From Adiantum capillus-veneris (Eukaryota; Streptophyta; Polypodiopsida; Polypodiales; Pteridaceae), in NCBI GenBank assembly GCA_014529385.2, contig CM043964.1:109583587-109647586 (forward strand): a DNA stretch of 64,000 bases, written 5' to 3'. A program made the position numbers and the translations under genes. A model generated the notes under the pieces. That model saw only the letters and a list, made by a program, of their open reading frames with translations, had not been told where the DNA came from and did no database searches. Below are positions 46,181 to 58,400 of this stretch, piece by piece (the stretch's first letter is position 1; every line of letters begins with the position of its first letter).

Positions 46181-46411
46181 CCCTTGTGAGTACCGGAAGA
46201 CATTATACGTAAAATAAGAGATGAGAGTCAGCTTACATGAACCTGTCCACTTCAGAAATGCTGCTATATAAACACCTTGCATAAATTTGAATTTTTTTGT
46301 CTTAACATCAATGTGTAGATGGCATCGTGCACTTTGATTGAGGCTATAGATCACCCAAATTGGAGTTCGGATGAAGAAGTTATGATCAAAAGAGTGAACA
46401 TGTTTAGGGTT

Positions 46412-46412
<1 letters not shown>
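46181..46412. other. unassigned spacer
   Basis: No gene or named repeat is recognised before the GA microsatellite. Confidence 0.4.

Positions 46413-46502
<90 letters not shown>
46413..46502. repeat. (GA)n microsatellite
   Basis: About 45 uninterrupted GA units. Confidence 0.98.
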
Positions 46503-46506
<4 letters not shown>

Positions 46507-47040
46507 GAAATGATATATTAACTTCTTCAAAAGGCCAAAATGACCTATGAGACAAAAGAGTTTACAAATGGTGAATTTGAGATAATGTCTGTGTAAAAGA
46601 CTAAAAACTAAAAACTAAAAAACTGAAACTGAATTGAGCGAAAATGATATGGAATCAAAATGAAATGGGATTAATTGAAATGAAATGAAAGGCTGAGATG
46701 CTGGAATCAAGCTCCTATACTATCGGTCTTTGGAGGAGCTCATCAATGTCCTCCTCGATGTGAGTACTCTCACTGGGTATCTCACATGTCATGCCAGAAT
46801 AGTCTCGACCATCAGGTGTAGCTTCCATCAATGGCTCAATGACCCTCCCAATCGTGGGAGTCTGGATTTCTCTAGCTTAATGGCCCTGTCAGTCAGTGTA
46901 CCTCTGGTACAGGTGGACTCTGAAGTCAGCTATGATGCATGCTCATCTGAATGTCGCGCATACAACATGAAAAAATCAATGATTTCCCTCTGTGAGTGTC
47001 TCCTACTGTCTAGTCTCCTAAATTGAGTGTGCTAACAAAA
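46503..47040. other. unassigned sequence
   Basis: Begins with short AATGAAATG and AAAACTAAAAACT runs. The plus-strand frame 46730..47026 is open for 98 codons (MEELINVLLDVSTLTGYL...), but I know no relative. Confidence 0.35.
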
Positions 47041-48240
47041 GATGATGAGATTACTCATTAGTGCAAGATCAAGAAGATTCACCAAGGAAAACAGGAAACA
47101 AAATGGCAAAAGCCAGAGTATGGACCACCATTAAAGATTAACGCGATCTCAATGACAGAATTTGACGAACACAAGGTGGATCCAGTCATCATCAAAGTCA
47201 AGCTAGGCAATAATCATGTGGAAGCAAATGCTCTACTCGACTCATAACTCAAGGAAATGCCATTTCCTGTAGCTTGCACTTGAAGAAAAGCTTCAACAAA
47301 CAAGCTAGAATATTAAAAGCTATACCGAGCACCAAATCAAAGCAATGGGATGGATAATCTTGTTTATACAGGTGAATCAGTTTGTCTATCCACATAGGTT
47401 TTATGTGGTAGAAGACCATAAGACCCAACACTGGATATTACTTGGTCAACAATGGCAAAGAAAGTACAATGTCCAGATTGATTGGAGCTCCGATAAAGTG
47501 AAAATTCAACATGGAAATGAAAGTCAAGAGGTTCCCTTTGCTCAAGAAAATGAAAATTCATTGGAGAAGGTAAAGCAGATCGAAAAGGGAAAAAAACCAT
47601 TGATGCAAGAGCAAGAAATGGATCCCAAACAAGTCACAACCAGCACTATGTTCCAAATTTCCTTCACCAAGACAGTTAGAGGAATCTCAGAGCAGACAAA
47701 AATTACCATCTACATCTTCGAAATCCCCAATGGTAGGTCAAACAAATGAGAAGAAACAACCAAGGAAGAGCCGCTCTCCTACAAAGAAGGTATGGATAAA
47801 GAAAACTGACTTAGCCACAATCCAACAAAAATAGACCCAAGTACCATGTAAAAAAGCATATGGACAACCCAGACGACTACCTCATCAGAATATCACTAAG
47901 GTATGGGTACTAAAAAAGATAGTTCAAGCTCAATTCCGACAGTAGTATATTTGGATTCCAAAGTGACAAATTCCACAACTCCTTCAGGTACAAAAGAAAA
48001 ATAAAAAGCTCAGTAAAGCATCCAGGAAACCAAAAAATTTTGTTAAACAGATTTGGGTACCTCAGAGGTTATGTCAAGCACAAAGGAGCAAAGATAAAAA
48101 ATGGATCCCAGTGACAATCGCTTGGGAAGTGTCTACAAAGGCCGTAGAAGTCAAGACCAAAGGTGCATACCCAACAATAAGATCAGATATAATTTTTCCA
48201 AATGCCTATGAAAGGTTGCATCAAATTATGGAAAAATAAG
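47041..48240 (+). pseudogene. Ty3/gypsy protease-region remnant (element G)
   Basis: On the plus strand: EYGPPLKINAISMTEFDEHK, VKLGNNHVEANALLDS (active-site Asp-Ser followed by a stop), then HWILLGQQWQRKYNVQIDW, which corresponds to the end-of-protease ILLG motif. A Glu/Lys-rich linker follows to 47749. After that the frames are full of stops, with repeated basic phrases (IWVPQ, KVWVLKK). RT, RNase H and integrase are absent. Confidence 0.6.
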
Positions 48241-51135
48241 TAATATAAACTGATATAAGATGCTCAATCCACCTCAAAGCCGTAACTTTAAATCATCCAG
48301 GAGGACTCAAACATGGGAGGGGGGAGACATATGGCATAATGAAGCCGATATCAAGCAAATAGGTAGGCAAGATGAGGGTGCATAGCACCAAAATAATCCA
48401 GAAGAGCGCATGAACACAAAGGTATGCTCAGATCTAGCACAGGTGCCAAGTGGTAGCAACCGTGGTTAAATTGGCCCCAAATTCAATATACAGGTGCTGC
48501 ACACCTCAAGGAACCCAACCATACCACCCATGTCCAAAATGGGTACCAAAAACCTAGCCAAACAGGGAACCACGCGCAGAACTCCAAAATTTTAATCAAA
48601 TCTCAGAAAACCAAGTTAAAATTGCAGATCCATAGTCCCAAATGCATTACCAGGTTATGGGGCACAAGTCCATGAAGTTTCATCAGAAACAGGTGAAAAA
48701 GCTAGCTATCGCTTTTGTTGTTACTTCACCCAAACCGACAAAAACTGATCTTAGCAGGTTCCCCAAGCAATAACAAGTCCCGAGGTACCAACCATGACAA
48801 ATTTGGTTTAAAAAATGTTCACATAGGGAAAGATCTTGTCCACTTTAATCTAAAAGATGAAAATTGACCCCAAAATTGCAAAAAGCAGTGCAAAGTCGGG
48901 AATTCACATCTAAAGCTCAAACACACTTAGTAGAACCTAGTGTAATAGAAAGTTAAGCAGAAAGTTGACCGGATTTCAAGAAAGGTTAAAATATGCATTT
49001 TTTGTGCCTTTTTTACCAAACAAGTCACGAATAGATAAATCTTAGGTCTGGGACTTGGAATTTTCCGAGAGAAAGCTAAAGATAGACCAGATAGACCTAC
49101 TAGAGTAGTTTCAAGTTGATAAAAAAACCCTAGATGACCATAACTTGGCCGAATGCCTTTTTGTGGACATATACAATTACAAAGGAAAACCAAGACAAGA
49201 ATGAAAATGCTGGTGCATAGCCTAGGAGTGATGTACTAATAAAGGGGAAGCTATAGATAACACTCTCGAGTCAAACTGGCAAAAAAGCCACCAACCACTT
49301 TTGCTGCCACCTACCACAAGCACTTTACCCAAGAGCTCAAATGACAAAATCAACCTAGCAAGTGGGAACTCTAGAGAAATCTCTTGAAGAGTAGAGTCCA
49401 AAAATGAAGAGACACCGAGAAAAAAGTGCAAAGAGTCACGAGTTGACCATAAGTGACCCATCAAAACAAAAAAATGGTCATAACTTGAGATTGAATGATC
49501 CAAATTGGACATGCATAGCATAAATATGACAATGAAAGCATAAGGAACAAGATGGTATCAATAGATTTGGAAGAAGCCAAAAAAGCCAGCAACTGCTTCT
49601 GTTGCGACGACCGCATTTTATCCAGCACAACCGAGATGGCAAAAACACTCTAGCAAGTGGACAATCTACAGAAAGCTCTTGGAAAGTAGAAAGCAAATAT
49701 GGAGTCAAATAAAGAGAAAAGTGTAAAAAGTTAGGAGTTGACCCGAGACAGTCCAACGGAACCCTAAAAGGACCATAATAATATCCAAAATAACCAAGCC
49801 ACAAAGCTATGCAGATGAGGACATCAACAAGAACAAGAAGAGCTTTAAAGAGTAGACCTCAATGTTAAAGAATAAAAAAAATCTAAAGTATGCCAAATTA
49901 TTAGACAAAATGGTGGCATCTAAAGACCAACTCAATGGAAAAGGCCTAAATCTCTAGAGCCTCAATGGGATTTTTGCCTTATAACAAGTAAGTCCAAGTC
50001 GCCATTAAAGTTACATGGCATAAAAAGTCAGAGTCAAGTAGTTGAGCCACTAAATGAGCAAGGTATTAGTCCCAAACCTTTAAGTAATACTTTCTATGGT
50101 CTAAGAGTCTTAACTATCATAGGTACTACTCAAGCTGGAGGAGTTGAGCATATTTACATCGTGTCGCTCATGCGAGTATAGGTGGGCATAATAGTCAAAT
50201 TCTATATCTATTTAAGTCGGGAGAAGAGAAGGAAGAAGTCCAAAAGACACTCACGCTAGGAGTCGAAGTCTATATCTATTTAAGTTGTCGGGAGAAGAGA
50301 AGGAAGAAGTCCAGAAGACACTCACGCACTGAGAACAATGAGAGTGGAGAAAGTTCTTCCATAAAAAACCCTTCTAGGAAAAGTGGAGGCTATTGAGATG
50401 TCATTGTCTATCACATGTGGTATGTTCTTTCCTTGAGGTACCTATCAACTCCATTTCTCACACGGCATGCTTTTCTTGAACAAATCTCTCATGTGCATAT
50501 AGAGTGTCCCATAATTGACACATGCATTTGGCACTCTTTCTTTGTTTCCCCAAGGCACTCACCTTGCATGAACATGTACTCAACTTCCAACAGCTCAAAT
50601 CCAATAAGAGCATACACCAAAGGTATTTCTTTCCACAGGGTTTTTCCCTTTGATCATTTAGGTTTCAGACCCTAATCTAGAAACGCACATCATTAACATC
50701 TTCTACATACTTCTTCTACAAGCAGAATCAGCAACACAATAAAGAACGTGCTACCCAATGTTCAAAGTAGACAAAGCAAGGCCAATCTGATTGTACAAAT
50801 GTGTTACCAAGAACAGTTTTCAAAGATATCAACAAAGCTCTCATAACAAAACGGTAAAGGAGACCAACTTCAAGACAAAGCATATAAATCAAGATCAAAA
50901 CAAGCAAATTACAAGCTTCAACAAAAGTATCACGAGAAGCAAAGTACCCAAAACCGTCATCATTTTCACCTGCAAAAGAGACAAAGCAAAAACTACAAAT
51001 AGATACATACATGCTTCGCCAACAAAAGATGATTTAAAAACATGATTAGCTCCAACAAATGACATGACCTTGCAACAAAGCAAAGGGCAGCCCCTACTAA
51101 AGACAATGAAGTCTTGTCAGGGATGACAAGAACAT
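48241..51135 (+). other. 3' non-coding region of element G with degenerate tandem repeats
   Basis: A polypurine tract GGGAGGGGGGAG lies at 48315..48326 and again at 51136..51147. In between is about 2.8 kb without coding content. It includes a degenerate repeat seen near 48700, 49270 and 49575: AAGCCA(C/G)CAAC..CTTTTGCTG.., CTAGCAAGTGG, GAGAAAAGTG(C/T)AAA.AGT..GAGTTGACC. Period between the clearest two is about 310 bp. Confidence 0.55.
50201..50336. repeat. 68-bp tandem duplication
   Basis: TCTATATCTATTTAAGT ... GAAGTCCA(A/G)AAGACACTCACGC occurs twice, offset 68 bp, with small indels. Confidence 0.92.
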
Positions 51136-51670
51136 GGGAGGGGGGAGTGTTGAAGCGATCGACCAACACACGTCAAATCCGACTTGTCAACGAAGGCGCA
51201 TTGATTATTCTTTCACTTTTTGCCTAAAGTCGGCTTTATAACTCATAATCTTGAGAAAGATGTGTAGTAATGAAAAAGAAGGAGAGCTTGGTGCACCCAC
51301 TGTTGTAATAATTGTCTCTTTTTACCCAAATACCTAATTTAGAGCCCTAGGTATATAAGCCAAAGGTTGTAATGATTAAGAATCAATTAATGTGAACTAA
51401 GGAGTATTGAGCGAGATCGGCCTAAGCTTGTGCACTCACATCTCCTTGTACGGGTATGGAATTGCAATGAAACTTCATGTGTTGCTTCTACATGCTCTTA
51501 GCTTCATGTACAAGGGTTGCTCCGTGTACTAATCTTGACTTTAAGAGGTAATTAGAGGTTTAAACTTGTTTCTAAGCTTAAAGAGAGGTACCTAGGACTA
51601 GAGAGGATCCATAGAACCCCTCATTCATCACTCTTGGTGTAGGTGGGCAGTGGCGACGGTCGCGGTTGCT
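51136..51670 (+). repeat. polypurine tract and 3' LTR of element G
   Basis: GGGAGGGGGGAG at 51136..51147 is directly followed by TGTTGAAGCGATCGACC, a typical LTR start. TATA sequence GGTATATAAGCC lies at about 51350..51361. The right end is not certain; it is placed near CCCAGCA at about 51670. The matching 5' LTR was not found in the window. Confidence 0.65.
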
Positions 51671-52449
51671 CATCCCAGCAAGATTTTCATAATTGAGTTT
51701 TGATCACATATTTGGGTTTCCCTTGGTCTTATTAACTAGGATATCAAGTTTCATCAAGTTTGGAGTCTGTTTGATTCCTCTACAATCTTGGTTAGCTCGC
51801 GTGCAGGTTTCTCGCTATTTGCTAGATCTACCTTGTACAGAGAGTGTGACACCTTTCTCCTTCATGCATTTCCTCTTAGGGCATTGCATTCAACGTTTCC
51901 ATGCACTAGTCGGGTCAGCTACGTCCTTAGATTGACATATTATGTTGGTTTGAGTTCTCACTAAGCTGCAATGTTTGATCGCGGTGTATCTGCCAGCAGT
52001 GGTGCGATGCAGGAGAGGAAAGAGAAGAGGAGAAGTGCACTGTGTGGGTGGATCAACACTCAAGAATGAGCGGCTCCTTATACTTTTATATGTACAAGAA
52101 TAAGGATGATGTAGACAATGGGCGGCTTGACATCGGACATCTAGACTTGGGCAAAGGCACTTCACTTTTACCCCAACAACCTCACACTTAAAGGAAAATG
52201 TGCCAATAATTGGATCCTACTAGCTAAACTACTAGTATGTACAAGGAGCAATGTGTAGAAGAGGCCTCCTCTAATAGATGCCAAGGAGCCTCTATGCTGT
52301 GCTCTCTCACATGAGAGGAAGCCTCCCATGTGTAGACACATCCATCTGCCACTAGAAACCATCCATTAAGCACAAGCAATTGCATCGGTCGCCAAAGAGC
52401 ATCGTCAATGTCCGCCTCAATAAATAGTCGTACTGGATGCCTCCCATGT
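51671..52449. other. unassigned sequence
   Basis: No gene or known repeat is recognised. Short GAGGCCTCC and GAGGAAGCCTCCCATG phrases recur near 52260..52330 and 52440. Confidence 0.4.

Positions 52450-52544
<95 letters not shown>
52450..52544. repeat. (GA)n microsatellite
   Basis: About 47 GA units. Confidence 0.98.
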
Positions 52545-52548
<4 letters not shown>

Positions 52549-53058
52549 TGCACCACCACGACGTTGCATTGCAAGATGAATTCTGTAACTGGAGTGGCTC
52601 ATCCCTCTGTTGAGAGGCGACTACAACTACCTGCAAGGGTGGAAGGGCTCCAACAACCCCATATCAAAGCTCAAATTGGCTGCCCACATCTCAAACTGGA
52701 CATTATGACTAACCTCAACTCAGAGGTGAGAGGGGTAGGAGGGTTGCACATAGGGCCTCTCAAAGTTGAGGGTTGCCACGAGCCAGTAGTGTGGGAGGCG
52801 CATGCATACCAAAGATGCCAATGGAGGGGGCATGATGAACAACAGAGCTCACGGTGGTGAAGATGGAGGAGACCATGGGCAGAGGCCGGTGAGGGCTGCC
52901 ATGAGCAGACATCTATGTGGGAGGTGCAGGCAAGCCAACAGATGCGGATGGAGGGACATGATAGATGGCTTCCCTCACGCCTTGGATGTTCAGTTGACGG
53001 AACACAGCAGCCTTGGATACTCAGTTGAAGGCCTCCGAAATGTTGCAGGACATCCAGG
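52545..53058. other. unassigned GC-rich sequence with a degenerate duplication
   Basis: GAGGGTTGCCACGAGC..GTGTGGGAGGCGCA.GCATACCAA.AGATGC..ATGGAGGG at 52769..52841 is echoed at 52891..52966, offset about 122 bp. Frames are open on both strands because of composition; no family is recognised. Confidence 0.45.
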
Positions 53059-53311
<253 letters not shown>

Positions 53312-53315
53312 TGAA

Positions 53316-54342
53316 AATAGCCCTAACAACTCCCTTGTAGAACCTCCTCTATAGCGCAACAAGGCTGCTTACGGTCTTCTTTCCCCATCAACTGGTGGCC
53401 TCCTCATTTCCAAAGGATAGTGTTACCCTTTAATTGCTTTCATGAGGGCATCTGTTGTACTTGCAAGTATGCAGTCGAGTAGTTTTTCAAATGAGTTTTC
53501 CTGCAAACATGTTGCAACGTCGTCCAAACACTCCTCCCATCTGGCTTTGCTTATTAATAAGAAGTGTTGCCTTGCTGCAATATCTCACATTTTCCAAACC
53601 CGCTATAGTATCCCACATTTCAAGGGTTTGTAATCCACTGAATGCGAGTCTCACGGTCCACTCACCCACAACCTGAGACATGCTCTCAATTTGCACTCAA
53701 TCTATCGGCAACCCGAGGCCGTGTTGGGCAAGGATGAGAATGGGGGATGCCACGTGGGATGCTAGCTGTGCCACGAAGGCCAAAAGATTGGGAGTAATGG
53801 GAGCGCCAAAGGGAGGGGAAGTCCCTTGCTGCAGGGATTTGCAGCCATGTGGAGGGCCACCCCTTCCCTTTTTATAAAGATATAGATATAGATATAGATA
53901 GATAGACTATTGCTACATGTGGTTATCATTTGTTTTTCAAACATTTATTACCAAAGTTGAAGTGAAAATCACTCCCTTTACTATACTTTGTTAGCTTCCC
54001 TCAAATTTTGGATTAAAAATATTCCTCTACAAAAGTAATAAGATCACTTATGGTTGATTTTTGACAGGCAACCTTGCTTTTCAAAATTCCAAGATTTTAT
54101 GAAACTTGTTGTATTTTAGCGTATTTTTTGCAAGGTAGCTCACATTTTCACCTGAAAAAAGAGAAAAGTATTCAAAAATGGGTAAAACCCCCTAAGTAAA
54201 GCAACCTTGATGTGGTGCATGTACCGTCAAACACAAGCCATAAATGATGTAAAGTTAGATGAGGAACCTTTTGAAAGCTCTTTCAAGTTGGATAACATTG
54301 AGAAAATCAAAGGTTTCAAGCTAAGGTGCTTTCATGGTTTGT
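53316..54342. other. intergenic sequence 3' of the iron transporter
   Basis: No gene recognised. A short GATATA repeat lies at about 53877..53907. Frames at 53442..53696 overlap on both strands without known content. Confidence 0.45.
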
Positions 54343-54348
54343 TTTATT
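54343..54348 (-). terminator. candidate polyadenylation signal of the VIT gene
   Basis: AATAAA on the minus strand, about 200 bp downstream of the stop codon. A canonical hexamer at a plausible distance; use is inferred. Confidence 0.45.
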
Positions 54349-54548
54349 CCATATGTTTTAGGGAAAAAGAGTAGATTTTGTAAGGCTCTGCTTCTCTACA
54401 AATATGTGACATGCTTTGCTGCCATATGTTTCCTTGCAACAAATCCCATTTGTTGGGAAGGTTAGGGCTACCAAAGCAAATACTCCACAAGTAGGGAACC
54501 CATCCCCTGGGGGATCAAAGTGCCGGATATAGTTGAAGGTTCAAGATT

Positions 54549-54909
54549 TTAGCGGTGCAAAGTCTTTCTATCGAAAGAAAACTTTTGAGAGGGTGCAAAA
54601 TGATGACGGTCACTAGCTTGAATGGCACGTGCAAGGCCAAATGCGGCAGCCGAGGCAAGGGCTCCCACAATGACAGTCTGTAGGGCACTTTTGAAGGGGT
54701 TCATGCCTGTAAAATAGCCCTTTAGGTAGCCAAATATGAAGAGTGCACACAAAGTGATGCCAACTGATACATACAACGCTTGTTGCACATGTGAGATTGC
54801 CATGTAGGGTGTCAATGGAAAAATTCCTCCTACTACATATGACATTGCTATTGTAGCTGCACTCTTCACTGCCCTTGTTGGGTCCGGTTTCTCTAGCCCT
54901 AGCTCAAAC
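54549..54909 (-). CDS. VIT1: VIT gene exon 4
   Basis: 361 nt after acceptor ATAACAG to TAA. It encodes FELGLEKPDPTRAVKSAATI, the three C-terminal membrane helices and a short basic tail. The split Arg codon with exon 3 keeps the frame. Confidence 0.95.
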
Positions 54910-55334
54910 CTGTTATCATACAAACACAAACCCTTTGTTACATTTTTTGTAGATCTAAATTTCCAAACAACATATTTTCATTGAAGCACACATAATCACA
55001 TTTGCTATGGCCATATTCAAAATTTCTTGTTGAAAATAGCAATACTTTCTCTTCATTTTTCAGTTTCTCTAAAATTAGCTCAAATATATCACCATACAAA
55101 TTCAAAACATTTCTCTTTGAAATCCTAGACAGCATATTTACCTTGTAGCATGCACATATATGTGTTGTAAGCCTTAAGAAGTATTCTTTTCTTCTGCTTT
55201 AATAAGTAAGCTTTACTGGCATATTGAAGTACATGTCTCAAGATGAGGAGTACTAAGCCTTGAAGGTCTTAGCTAGACTTTGGCCAAATCCCCCCCCCCC
55301 CGCCCCCCCAAAAAAAAGAAAGACAAACAAACAA

Positions 55335-55431
<97 letters not shown>

Positions 55432-58400
55432 AAGGTCACATGTTGTTTCTGAAGCTTGATTGCCATTGGTCCAATTTGTGAGATTCAATGAGACCTTGAT
55501 TATTCTTAAAGAGGATCAAATCCATTGGTCATCTATTGTAAATTAAGGATTCTACATTGGCTGCTTCACCATGCATGTGATGGCCTTTAACTTTAGGGGT
55601 TTCAATATCCAAGCTAATTAACACTAGTTCAGCAGTTGGACACTTGAGACACTAAAGTGTCCCATTTTTCTAGCAACTTGTGATAATTATTTGGTGAAGA
55701 TAGAAACAAGATTTGTAAGCCATGTTCATGCCTTAGGCTAGTTATGCGGTGAAGAACATAACCAAATTTTCAAATTTACCAAAATTAATGCCATATTAAA
55801 ATTATGAGGATATGATTTAAAATGGAAAAATCATAAAAATTGATTGCAATTTCAACAAAATTTCCAGAACTTGAATATAATTTCTCATCAAAATAAGGTT
55901 TTGCATAGATTTATGGATAGGAAAGAAGTTATTATAACAACAATTCAAGCTTCATAACTTAGTTCTTAGACTGAATTTTTGTTATTAGAGAAAAATCCAA
56001 ATCTTGAAAACGATGACAGAGAGAAAAATTTTGGTCTTCTAAAACCTCTCTTTCATTAACATGATTAGGCTATGGGGAAAAGCTTAAGGTCTGTAATGTA
56101 TCTATAGGCCAACACCCATCTATTAAGCATTTTTCAACGTTCAAAACTCACAGGCATTTTGTATTTTAAGCTCATTTAAGAAAATTTATAATAGTGTGTA
56201 ATGTGTAATTTCTTGAAAAATACCAAGCGTGCTATGAAACACCAATGAAGGTGTGCCATATAGGACGCCCACATCGTGGAGAGGCTTTTGTGTAAAATCT
56301 GGGAGAATGCTATAGATTCCCATTATGTCCATAAGAGGCATTTGTACACATATGAAGCATAAGACCATGCAAATTTATCAACTTTTGTTTTGCAAAGGTG
56401 CTTTTTATGATTGTAGCTACTATTGAAGTTGTGTACAAAAGTGAGGGATTATGGATTTTAAGAGTACCTTGGCTAACAATTTGTAAGTTTGCAAAAGCAT
56501 TTCTTGAGATGTTTTCTAGATTTCATGTACCATTTTATTTAAAATTATGAATAAAGTGTCCTCTTTGGTACCAAAAGGAAAGGTACGAGGTACGAGTAAG
56601 GAGTCCTTTTGTTCTACGAAGATTATTGCATGCACCTTGCTAAAGTTTTTCTTACAGTAGGATACGAGTTTTAGAGAAACATCAACTGCTGTTTTGCATA
56701 GGTGCTTTTAATGAGTATAGTTACTATTGATGCTTTGTACAAAAGTGAGCAATTATACTTTTTATGAGTACTATGGCTAACATTTTATAAGTTTGCAAAA
56801 GCATTTCTTGAGATGTTTTTCAAATATCATGTACCATTTTATTTAAATTTAAGAATAAAGAGTCCTTTTTGGTACAAAACTAATGTTAAAGAAAAGTCAG
56901 GTCCCTTTTGTTCTACGAGAATACAGAGCTGGCAATTAAAGTTTTAAAAACACACCTATTAGGCAATGCTCACATGATGCACACTTATCAGATGCTTTTT
57001 GTAATACTTGTGTAGCATGTAGGGTCACACATGAAACTATTATTTATATGTAGCTACACAAGTATCATTGTAACTTTACTGATTTTGGCAGTTACATTGG
57101 TAACATATTATCGGTACCTTATGATATTGCACCTCAAAGAGGTGCGTGTTCTTGTGAATTAAAGCCCACCACAACTTTCCTTTCATAATACCAAAGACTG
57201 CCTACTTTGGTTTCATGAAAATACATGTTATATGATCTAGTCACTAGCGTTTGTTGTTAGGCTTAAGGTTCCATTTGTGCCTGAGAGCTTGAATTGAAGC
57301 TACCTAGTGGTTTTGCTTCCTTGATTTTAAACCTTGGATTATGTTTCTAATAAAAGGGTTTGATTCCTTATATAGATACGGAAACTAGCCCTCCTAGGCC
57401 TCATCCTTCCCCTACTAGTTTTGAAGGCCCTTCAAGCTTCAAAGGGATGCTTTATACATCTAACAAAACCTCATCAATGTGATGCAACTTTCGTAGGTAG
57501 ACCTCTAAGGTTAAGGGTCCTTTACCTACCTTGCATACCCTTTGTTGAGCCCATATGCACCTTTTAGCTAGTATAAAAGATTTCATTTCATTGGAGCTTG
57601 AGTTTCTCTTAGACATCATTACATCTAGGGCTATTCTATTTTGAAAGATGCATCTTTGATACTTAGCCCTATCTCTCTTCATTCTCTTCTTCCTTACCGT
57701 CACAGTCCAGGGGAGGGGGGTTGCAGATCGCGGCCGTCCGTTTAGTGGCAATTAAAATCCGTAATGTTTGCCTACAGCCGTTGGATGAGTTACACATCAG
57801 CAGCCTGAATGCAATTTGCTTTTTACCAATCATTGGCACCCACATCAGCTCTCGTAATTTTAAACGTCGCTGTCAATTCCCGTAATCTGCCTGCAGTTGC
57901 TGTCAACATCGTGTAATCTGCCTGCGGTCGCTTTCTTTGCCTGTAATGCTCACGCAGGTCGCTGTCTCTTGCCCCCCTCCCTTGGACGTGTGACGGCCGG
58001 GAATGGTCTCCTGGAGACCATTCCTCTGTAATAACAGTTCCCACAGTGGCTCCCGGCCTCCGCCGATCGCCACGTGGTCACTGTTATTACAAGGAATGGT
58101 CTCCAGGAGACCATTCCCTACACCTTATAGAGAAGCATCATGACCATTCTAGGCATTTGTAGCTTGTCTATTTGAGAATATGCTTTGTAGACTCAAACCA
58201 AGTAGGCATATCCACGAAGTTTCTTTTGTGCATAATAACGGCAAATATACATAATTAAGTAGGCATATCCACGAAGTTTCTTTTGTGCATAATAACGGCA
58301 AATATACATAATTAAGTAGGCATATCCACGAAGTTTCTTTTGTGCATAATAACGGCAAATATACAAATTATGTGAATTAACACTAGTCTAGTAACAGAAG

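Noticed and set aside
58149-58358. Minus-strand frame with a repeated LCTKETSWICLL motif as a repeat protein
   Set aside because: It arises because the 57-bp unit is a multiple of three; it lies inside an intron and has no start context.
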